Shown: positions 6,701 to 10,889 of the stretch, in pieces
Position numbering within the stretch: position 1 is the stretch's first letter
Layout of the letters: every line of letters begins with the position of its first letter
NCBI GenBank assembly: GCA_964527775.1
Contig: CAZGQS010000039.1
Span: forward strand, 1-10,889
Length of the DNA stretch: 10,889 nt
DNA from: VMCP01 sp964527775
GTDB taxonomy: Bacteria > Bacteroidota > Bacteroidia > NS11-12g > UBA955
Direction: 5' to 3'
Notes under the pieces: generated by a model
The model's input: the letters and a program-made list of their open reading frames with translations, nothing else
Told to the model about the DNA's origin: nothing
Database searches by the model: none
Position numbers and translations under genes: made by a program

Positions 6701-7553
6701 TACAAGCACCGATTTAAGTATCACAATTAAAGCACCAGTATTAGTTAGATTCACAACTTCTGGAGTTTCCGTTCTGAGCGGTTCTCCTACTGTTACATCT
6801 AACTCGATCATATTTCCATCGGGGTTGAGTGCTGCTGAGATCGTTATCCTCGGCGGCGGTGGTGGTGGCGCTAATGGCGATGGAGGTGGCGGCGGTGGCG
6901 CCGGTGCTCTGCTGATTGCGTCCAGTTACGCTGTGGTCTCACAGACAACGTATTCAATTTCAGTTGGTCGGGGTGGAACTGGCGGTGGTGCACTAGGTAC
7001 ATGTGGAGCAGGCGAAGATGGCATTGCCACGACGTTTGGTGGAATTTCTGCACCGGGTGGAGGTGGAGGCGGATGCTCAAACCCTGATTACGTTGGACGT
7101 GCCGGTGGTTCCGGTGGCGGAGCAAGTCAAGACTTTGCTGGCGGTGCGGCATCACCAAATTGCGGACAGACGATTTCGGGATTCACTTGGTATTGCAATC
7201 CTGGTGGTTCAGGCGCAAAAGATTATTCATATCCTGCCGGTGGTGGTGGTGGCGCAGGCGGACCCGGTGTCAGCGCTAAGGGGATGCCAACGCACATACC
7301 GGGAGATGGCGGTGCCGGATATCTATTGCCGCAACGATTGGGAGGGATTTACGTAGCAGGCGGAGGTGGTGGCGGCAATGGTACGTCTGGATATTCCGCT
7401 GGCGTAGGAGGAAGTGGAGTCGGTGGAAATGCCGGCACTGGCAGCGGATCCAGCGCCTCTGCCGACACCGGATCGGGTGGCGGCGGTGGCGGTGTATCGA
7501 TCAACGACGTCGGTGGAAATGGGTCTGGAGGACTGGTGCTAATCAGATATTAA
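3711..7553 (+). CDS. large surface adhesin: signal peptide, probable beta-barrel, five Ig-like repeats, glycine-rich tip
   Basis: The protein has 1280 aa. Residues 13-34 form a hydrophobic signal segment ending near LAIC-DDG. Residues 36-163 are a Pro/Ser-rich linker with two GYV-x-[YF]-P motifs. Residues about 164-453 alternate polar and apolar positions in many short strands (THLQVG, FAVGANVSF, RIQIRGSLGLM, GTVRLRLG, SAQIGLSSG, WSAGIAYNL), as in outer-membrane barrels. Residues 507-1011 are five 101-aa He_PIG-type Ig repeats with LPPGL and GLISGTA motifs. Residues 1012-1280 are glycine-rich, starting VILGGGGGG and ending GGLVLIRY, like glycine-rich domains of phage tail fibres and surface proteins, with four cysteines. 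The order resembles inverse autotransporters (intimin/invasin), so the repeats would project outward; that is inference. The ATG directly follows an in-frame TGA and has no clear SD. Confidence 0.85.
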   Translation: MVWESKSFSDCKYTILFVRVSFAILLIICTSLAICDDGYVRYPRPSSAERDGSSEKLIKRNESLGDSLADDTQEDLLESKGYVFFPPREKNRKSIVTKSVSTQETSLDATQQVQQPMQDLPDLQTTNADSFERDVSIKVSPVANIVPPPGNSKSGPPNEAKLNPTVEFKFNESTRAQFTENHANFEHKDILRGETTHLQVGRDSFGNTVVGGKIGKIVNNNFAVGANVSFSDKRNDLNVSGALFNDSKRIQIRGSLGLMRGSQGVNFYSGYSNVDLQQVSRLLAISYLPELSESQIFELVGIKVWDSQAKQLSMLDGRYVSTETTNSYDTYLDPRRLSEGKLYGYSGTVRLRLGTNFSIEHSLGRERLYFPFADGTFEDKQKVYSSTVLKWALNERSSAQIGLSSGAFERKESLDFTYDGLTLSILNAEGLAGQKDYWSAGIAYNLTHQRSKGFSTLGASPSRNGTVSVMSVLESISSRPTEFPQTFTVKNDPTSVRLVSSIAKGVISWQSTGSLGTFYDSASPSRQSISIQLQSSNSNGYAVSYATSVTSGTLPPGLTISPSGLISGSAAAVNADTTYTFQVTAKSSGAVDVVSAPLSITIKAPNTIVWNSIGSLGDFNDSVAPSRANVQIQLSASSSSGAAVTFGTTLASGALPPGLSISSAGLISGTAAAVASDTTYSFTINAHATDAPVSTSQTLTITIRKPQSIIWTSFGSLGTFNDSAFPSRSNISIQLQSSSTNGGAITYSTTLASGSLPSGLTLSSSGLISGTANAVLTDTTYNFSVVASSPNVPSSTSSNLSITIKAANAITWNSSGLLGTFNESSSPSRSSISIQLAATSSTGSPITFDTTLASGALPPGLTLSSSGLISGTAAAVSSDTTYSFAVTANSLDSQPTTSPTLTIVVKSPDAITWVSSGSIGSFNDAFAPSRSSVSIQLVAISASGDAVVYNTTLVSGSLPPGLTLSSTGLITGTASAVSSDTTFSFRVAASTANSGSITSTDLSITIKAPVLVRFTTSGVSVLSGSPTVTSNSIIFPSGLSAAEIVILGGGGGGANGDGGGGGGAGALLIASSYAVVSQTTYSISVGRGGTGGGALGTCGAGEDGIATTFGGISAPGGGGGGCSNPDYVGRAGGSGGGASQDFAGGAASPNCGQTISGFTWYCNPGGSGAKDYSYPAGGGGGAGGPGVSAKGMPTHIPGDGGAGYLLPQRLGGIYVAGGGGGGNGTSGYSAGVGGSGVGGNAGTGSGSSASADTGSGGGGGGVSINDVGGNGSGGLVLIRY
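5229..6743 (+). repeat. five tandem 303-bp coding repeats (Ig-like domains)
   Basis: The units start at 5229, 5532, 5835, 6138 and 6441, each exactly 303 bp. Each opens with a hydrophobic residue pair and Trp (ISW, IVW, IIW, ITW, ITW), then SLG-x-F-x-[DE]S and PSR, followed by the He_PIG signature S-G-x-LP-x-GL and GLI-[ST]-G. At DNA level the copies have diverged at many third positions, so they are not recent duplications. Confidence 0.92.
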
Positions 7554-7566
7554 TTTGCTGAAATCA

Positions 7567-7601
7567 ATCGTCACGTCCGTGACGATGTTCACTGCGTGAA
7601 C
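7567..7601 (+). terminator. tandem hairpins after the adhesin stop codon
   Basis: atcgtcacg (7567-7575) pairs with cgtgacgat (7578-7586) around a 2-nt centre, followed immediately by gttcac (7587-7592) and gtgaac (7596-7601). They begin 14 bp after the adhesin stop. There is no U-run, so they may act as a pause or 3'-end stabiliser rather than a classical intrinsic terminator. Confidence 0.4.
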
Positions 7602-7645
7602 TGCTCCAATCTGTGTGAGTTGGACTTGAATTTCATCTTCTGCGG

Positions 7646-7693
7646 GCGGATTCGAGACGCACTTTGCCTATCCGAGGCAAAGTGTGAATCTGC
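7646..7693. repeat. long bulged hairpin
   Basis: The inner stem cactttgcc (7660-7668) with ggcaaagtg (7676-7684) has nine perfect pairs and a 7-nt loop. The outer stem gcggattc (7646-7653) with gaatctgc (7686-7693) has eight pairs including one G-U. The bulge is on one side only (about 7654-7658). Confidence 0.55.
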
Positions 7694-8082
7694 GTCATGG
7701 ACCCATCAACACATTCGTGTAGACAACCAGATTAATCTGGAAGGTGCGGTTAGTCGTTCACCTTTATATCTGCTCCCCAACGGAACTTCTCAAGAACGAC
7801 ACGAACCATTTCTCAAGAAGCGGGTGTTGTCTTCTTCTCATAGCACCCACCGATAGAATCATTTATTAAGAACTCAGTTTCTACTTAGAGTTCATCATCA
7901 TATAAACCATCTAGATAAAACTAAATGGATGTCTTGGTCTCTATCTCGCTTGACAACCTTTTGACAGCGCCTGAAGGGGCGAGGGACTTGGGACTTGTCG
8001 TCACATTTTTATTTATATCGAATATTCCTTAAGATTTGGGTGCAAAGGGTAGTTTTTACGAATCTTGCGACTCATCGAAACC

Positions 8083-9120
8083 CTAGACTTTTAAACTTGA
8101 GAAATCTCTGTTTTTTTTCACGGGCGTGAAAATTCTCTCAATTTGTCCAGAATCGGGGTATGAATCGTTGCCAGATTCAGTTGCTGGAATTTTTGAGGGA
8201 AATTTTTCCATCGCCTCTCCGATCCATTGCAAGTAAATTTTCCCCCATTCGCTGTTAGTGATTAGTCCAAGATTGACCAAGCGAGACTGCACTTCAGATA
8301 CGTCAACACAGTCGCCGACTGTAATTTCCTCAGGTTGAAATTTCAACAAAACGAATTTATTTTTTAAACTAGTCTTCGGTGAACACAAGTTTCTTTTCGA
8401 GCAGACATCATCAACGTAGCGGCGCACAGAATTTTGAAAATACTTTTTTGCACGTTGTAACGCGTACATCTCAATTTTTTTCAACCGACTCTTTTCAGAC
8501 AATTGAAGTCTTAAGACTTCCCGCGACTCTTGATAAAGAATACCCTGCGAATCTAAAAACTCTAAGAGTTCGCTCTCAATCTTTTTGAACTTTGCGATCC
8601 AATTTGAAGTAGAAATTCGTAGAGTCATCAAAGGCACGGTTGCATCTTGATTTTTCTTCTTTGCTTTGACACGAGTAAGACGCTCGATCGTCGATCTACC
8701 GCTATTTACATCTATATCCCCACATTCGATCAGATTAATAAGTTCATTTGGATCCAACTTTGTCAATTCATATAGTGAGTAAATGCTTGGGGGAATTTTC
8801 CTCACATATCTCCTGTCAGATAAAACGGGGTTTTGTGAAATTTTTATATATTTAGAGATCGTTGATGCACTGAAATCGAACTCGCCGATTAAGTTATTCC
8901 ACAACTTCTCAACTTTGTTCGTATTAAATTTCCGCTTGTATTCTTGTAGTTGAGACAATTGATCACCAATCGCAATGATGCACGCAAGCGCGCGATGTTC
9001 GTGTATTGATTGCGCTTTGAGATATGACTGTATCTTTTGCTTTGAGGTGTGAAAAAAGTCCTCGGAAGATTGAATCGCATCGACCTGCAAAAAATTCGTC
9101 AGACTTTTTTTTGATGCCAT
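8083..9120 (-). CDS. DUF3102/ParB-like putative DNA-binding protein
   Basis: In this 345-aa protein, residues about 39-120 resemble DUF3102 and ParB-type helix-turn-helix proteins of mobile elements: an A-x-x-IG-x-x-L segment (ACIIAIGDQL, about 46-55), FDFSASTISKYIKIS (81-95) as the likely helix-turn-helix, and PPSIYSLYEL (110-119) followed by a GDIDVNSGR stretch matching the helix after the ParB-like HTH. The C-terminal part (about 170-260) is basic and helical. No ParB nuclease box is seen. It follows the lipoprotein gene by 13 bp in the integrase operon, so it may control excision, partition or copy behaviour of the element. There is only a weak SD. It could instead be a plain transcription regulator; substrate and site are unknown. 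Confidence 0.65.
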   Translation of the reverse strand: MASKKSLTNFLQVDAIQSSEDFFHTSKQKIQSYLKAQSIHEHRALACIIAIGDQLSQLQEYKRKFNTNKVEKLWNNLIGEFDFSASTISKYIKISQNPVLSDRRYVRKIPPSIYSLYELTKLDPNELINLIECGDIDVNSGRSTIERLTRVKAKKKNQDATVPLMTLRISTSNWIAKFKKIESELLEFLDSQGILYQESREVLRLQLSEKSRLKKIEMYALQRAKKYFQNSVRRYVDDVCSKRNLCSPKTSLKNKFVLLKFQPEEITVGDCVDVSEVQSRLVNLGLITNSEWGKIYLQWIGEAMEKFPSKIPATESGNDSYPDSGQIERIFTPVKKNRDFSSLKV

Positions 9121-9133
9121 GATCGAGTTCTAG

Positions 9134-9391
9134 TTATTTCTTGAAATTGCCACGCTCACACCAGAATTTAGTTTTTATTCCCGGTTGCTTTTGAAATAGT
9201 TCCTGGGCAATCATACAATTTCCCATGTTGTAATCATTCCCACTCTCAGCATCAAACGTTGCGACATGAACCCTTAGGTTCTCGTCTGTAACTGAATTTC
9301 GATACAACGTATATTTTGAATCGCTCCCAGAACACCCAAGCAAGATTTCTGAAACCAAGACAAGTGCAACTAAATTTTTACCGAGCATCAT
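9134..9391 (-). CDS. small lipoprotein
   Basis: This 85-aa protein has a type II signal peptide with lipobox LLGC, lipidated at Cys20. The mature part is only 66 residues and keeps two more cysteines, GNC (Cys59) and FWC (Cys78), that could form a disulfide. The central motif YTLYRNS...RVHVATFDA...GNCMIAQELFQ is reminiscent of small hypothetical lipoproteins I recall from Burkholderiales chromosomes and phages; their function is not known to me. The SD gaggga is 3-4 bases before the ATG. The first 14 bp overlap the 3' end of the integrase gene and the next gene starts 13 bp later, so it is co-transcribed. It may alter the cell envelope (for example phage exclusion), which is speculation. Confidence 0.8.
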   Translation of the reverse strand: MMLGKNLVALVLVSEILLGCSGSDSKYTLYRNSVTDENLRVHVATFDAESGNDYNMGNCMIAQELFQKQPGIKTKFWCERGNFKK

Positions 9392-10796
9392 TTTTCCCTC
9401 TAGATGTAGGTTTTTTATTCTTTTTTTTCATCGATTGCAGTTTATCTATGTTCATTTCTGGTTCCAGGTGTCGCGCATAAAATCTTTCTAACATTTCCAC
9501 AGAAGTTCTTGCATTTCTTGCTAATGTTAAAGAATCAATTTTATCGCCAAGAGTTAATCTAAACATGATCGCCGTATGACGCAATGAATATAGCGTTCTT
9601 GGATCGCCCGATGGCGATGACTTCAAATCTGCTCTGTCAAGAATCACTTCAAATTGGCGCCGTATTGTTTGCAATGCGTAATCGCGATTTGTGCCACTTT
9701 TTGTATTTTTCTTTTTTGATTGCTCACCCTTGAGATGGGGAAAAAATACAAAATCATCTTTTTTCATCGGACGATTCATCGCCTTTTGAAAATTCAATAG
9801 ATCTTCGTAAATGCCTACTGCCGCCTCCATGGTTACGATAGGCGTATTTTCGGTTTTAGACGACTCTGGTTGTATCCTTAGATACCGATGCTCACCGTTT
9901 ACAACTTGGATGTTTCGATGTCGTAGTTCTTTTAGATCACTTGGTCGAAGGAATGAATTCACCATAAATGTAATCAACAAGGTCATTTCTTTTGTGATTA
10001 CGTGACCACGAACAATATGCTCCTCTTTTACTAGTGTTTCAGTTGTTCGCTTAAGGTGTTCGTATTCGCTTGTACTAAACCACCCTCTTGGCGAGTCGTT
10101 TAATCGGACTTTGGGAAATTCGGGAACATCACTGATTGCACCTTCTCGCCTCGCCAAGCGTAGAATTTTATGCAATAGGTTTAGATGGTTTTTTATTGAT
10201 GAGGGACTGAGATTTCTTGCGCCTAATTGGTCAATGAATTGATTGACGTGCTTATATGTGATTTCGGAAATTTTAAAATCACGGAAAAAAGGCAAAATGT
10301 CGTGATTCAATTTCTGTCTATCATTCACGTTCATCAGTGAGTTTCGTTCACCTCTTTTTATCAACTGCTCTTGTTCGATAAGTAGTTCTTGTGCATATCT
10401 TTCGAAACTTGCGCTTGTGCCGACGGGCAATAGATTTCTTTCACGAAGAAGGATGTCCTCGTAGAATTTTTTGGCAAAACCAATCGCCTCGGTTTTGTTC
10501 TCAGTCTTGGTGGATTTCTTGACTATTTTTTTGCCCGTGTAATAACGGCACCACCAAAACTTGGATGCAGGAATTTGGAAGATGACTAACTTGTCAGGAT
10601 ATCCACCGCCGATCTTGACGATAGATTCTTTGATAGGAACCGTTCGGTGTCTAACGGTTACGCTTCGGACAGTCGAAGTCTTCGACCTAGAAGACTTCTT
10701 TGCCAATGAAGTGACTTTCAAATCGCCTCCGTCAAAGGAAAATTGCTCCTGACAGAGGGATTGTAGTATAGCAAGATCTATACTACTACTATCCAC
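9378..10796 (-). CDS. int: tyrosine recombinase integrase
   Basis: The protein has 472 aa. Residues about 55-125 look like an arm-binding domain (KFWWCRYYTGKK, then a KTENKTEAIGFAKKFYE helix). Residues about 127-222 are the SAM-like core-binding domain, and 235-450 the catalytic domain: Arg284 in LRPSDL, Lys314 in SSKTEN, YSLRH with Arg406 (box II His replaced by Tyr403), and nucleophile Tyr440 in RFYARHL. The usual His/Trp before the nucleophile appears to be Asn428. The first about 50 residues are Ser/Lys/Arg-rich and unmatched. The only sensible start is GTG at 10796; an in-frame stop sits at the tRNA end, and no clear SD is present. It catalyses integration and excision at tRNA-Thr. It heads the operon with the lipoprotein and the DUF3102-like gene. 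Confidence 0.95.
   Translation of the reverse strand: MDSSSIDLAILQSLCQEQFSFDGGDLKVTSLAKKSSRSKTSTVRSVTVRHRTVPIKESIVKIGGGYPDKLVIFQIPASKFWWCRYYTGKKIVKKSTKTENKTEAIGFAKKFYEDILLRERNLLPVGTSASFERYAQELLIEQEQLIKRGERNSLMNVNDRQKLNHDILPFFRDFKISEITYKHVNQFIDQLGARNLSPSSIKNHLNLLHKILRLARREGAISDVPEFPKVRLNDSPRGWFSTSEYEHLKRTTETLVKEEHIVRGHVITKEMTLLITFMVNSFLRPSDLKELRHRNIQVVNGEHRYLRIQPESSKTENTPIVTMEAAVGIYEDLLNFQKAMNRPMKKDDFVFFPHLKGEQSKKKNTKSGTNRDYALQTIRRQFEVILDRADLKSSPSGDPRTLYSLRHTAIMFRLTLGDKIDSLTLARNARTSVEMLERFYARHLEPEMNIDKLQSMKKKNKKPTSRGKNDAR
10763..10786 (-). promoter_or_regulatory. hairpin in the first integrase codons
   Basis: gtagtatag (10763-10771) and ctatactac (10778-10786) are exact reverse complements with a 6-nt loop, covering codons 4-11. 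The same motif (agtagtatag) occurs at 117-126 in the left end. It could be a recombinase or excisionase site, or an mRNA hairpin damping translation. Confidence 0.45.
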
Positions 10797-10827
10797 AACA
10801 AAATTTCTTAAGTCATTGATTTTGTTG
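10796..10827 (-). promoter_or_regulatory. inverted repeat over the integrase start
   Basis: caacaaaat (10796-10804) and attttgttg (10819-10827) are exact reverse complements with a 14-nt spacer. One arm ends on the first base of the GTG start. It is AT-rich and so a weak hairpin. It overlaps the repeated ttgattt motifs and may be part of attP. Confidence 0.45.
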
Positions 10828-10834
10828 ATTTAAA
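10813..10834. repeat. candidate right arm-type integrase sites
   Basis: tcattgattt (10813-10822) and ttgatttaaa (10825-10834) each recur exactly in the left end (77-86 and 80-89). In the circle the two sets lie on either side of the 45-bp core, as expected for arm sites flanking attP. Confidence 0.4.
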
Positions 10835-10879
10835 TGGTGCTGATGGGCGGAATCGAACCGTCGACCTACTGATTACGAA
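10835..10879 (-). repeat. attR: 45-bp direct repeat within tRNA-Thr
   Basis: Identical to 11-55. Identity stops inside the anticodon loop, placing strand exchange at or near the anticodon stem-loop, a known preferred site of tyrosine integrases in tRNA genes. Confidence 0.92.
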
Positions 10880-10889
10880 TCAGTTGCTC
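10835..10889 (-). tRNA. tRNA-Thr(CGT), 3' part; 5' end outside the window
   Basis: Read on the minus strand, the window starts in the D-stem 3' side (gagc), then has anticodon stem actga/tcagt with loop ttcgtaa, anticodon CGT. A 5-nt variable loop and a T arm with ttcgatt follow, then acceptor strand catcagc, discriminator A and encoded CCA. The T stem shows one A-C mismatch (gacgg/ccgcc). The gene is functional here because the element restored its 3' half. Confidence 0.92.

Larger units (their letters stand above)
7554..8082. other. 529-bp gene-free region dense in stem-loops
   Basis: This lies between convergent genes. Between 7567 and 7764 there are six consecutive inverted repeats: 7567-7586, 7587-7601, 7605-7624, a long bulged one at 7646-7693, the palindrome ccagattaatctgg at 7727-7740, and aaggtg/cacctt at 7741-7764. 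Then come a 10-bp direct repeat ttctcaagaa (7787-7796 and 7810-7819) and gaactc/gagttc (7870-7893). It could be a structured RNA, an origin or transfer site, or a terminator cluster. No gene is supportable; the open frame at 7596-7856 has no plausible protein character. Confidence 0.6.
11..10879. mobile_element. tRNA-Thr-targeting integrative element, complete
   Basis: The element is bounded by a 45-bp perfect direct repeat formed by the 3' half of a tRNA gene, and it carries a tyrosine integrase gene next to the intact tRNA. The two repeat copies are 10,824 bp apart, which is the expected circle size. Flanking bases differ immediately outside both copies (10 versus 10834; 56 versus 10880), so the repeat edges are sharp. 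Cargo includes an adhesin, an exported protein, a lipoprotein, a serine recombinase and small regulators. I see no relaxase, type IV secretion, capsid or known replication initiator. It is therefore called a non-autonomous integrative island rather than a prophage or a conjugative element. The boundaries are seen directly; mobility is inferred. Confidence 0.9.

Noticed and set aside
5229..6743. CRISPR or other DNA-level array
   Set aside because: The units are long in-frame protein domains with diverged DNA and no spacers.
6871..7356. Open frames on both strands across the glycine-rich region
   Set aside because: Low-complexity GGN codons leave alternative frames open; no SD and no sensible protein.
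7596..7856. 86-aa plus-strand open frame
   Set aside because: Composition is not protein-like, there is no SD, and the frame is crossed by strong hairpins; it is better read as non-coding structured DNA.
7950..7966. Two perfect TTGACA boxes 11 bp apart
   Set aside because: No -10 box at a suitable distance and no downstream plus-strand gene; at most a short direct repeat.

Overview
The window is almost exactly one integrated mobile element. A 45-bp perfect direct repeat (11-55 and 10835-10879) consists of the 3' half of a tRNA-Thr(CGT) gene. The right copy belongs to the tRNA, whose 5' part runs off the window end; the left copy is the displaced 3' end. The repeat-to-repeat period is 10,824 bp. 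A tyrosine integrase begins 38 bp from the tRNA 3' end. The host looks Gram-negative: there is a classical lipobox lipoprotein, a probable outer-membrane beta-barrel adhesin, an H-NS-like N-terminal domain and a tRNA with encoded CCA. A low-to-moderate-GC proteobacterium is likely, perhaps a freshwater betaproteobacterium; this is inferred from protein flavour, not proven.

Layout, left to right. 1-297: attL, candidate integrase arm repeats and a minus-strand promoter that would face the integrase only in the excised circle. 298-573: short H-NS-like protein without the DNA-binding tail, its Shine-Dalgarno (SD) locked in a hairpin. 748-1839 (-): exported cysteine-containing protein. 1840-2012: divergent promoter region with a palindrome and a second SD-locking hairpin. 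2013-2696: small serine recombinase. 2802-3477: three stop/start-overlapping small genes, led by a 56-aa ribbon-helix-helix protein. 3468-3677 (-): small unknown. 3711-7553: 1280-aa surface protein (signal peptide, probable beta-barrel, five 101-aa Ig-like repeats, glycine-rich tip). 7554-8082: gene-free but crowded with stem-loops. 8083-10796 (-): tight operon integrase - lipoprotein - DUF3102/ParB-like protein, pointing away from the tRNA.

How it may work: the integrase places the element in tRNA-Thr and rebuilds the tRNA. With no clear terminator between tRNA and integrase, the integrase operon may be read from the host tRNA promoter while integrated, and from the left-end promoter when circular. 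The H-NS-like, ribbon-helix-helix and DUF3102-like proteins are likely regulators or maintenance factors. The main cargo appears to be the large adhesin, with a secreted protein and a lipoprotein. No conjugation, capsid, relaxase or recognisable replication-initiator gene is visible, so the element is probably a non-autonomous integrative island or a satellite-like element.
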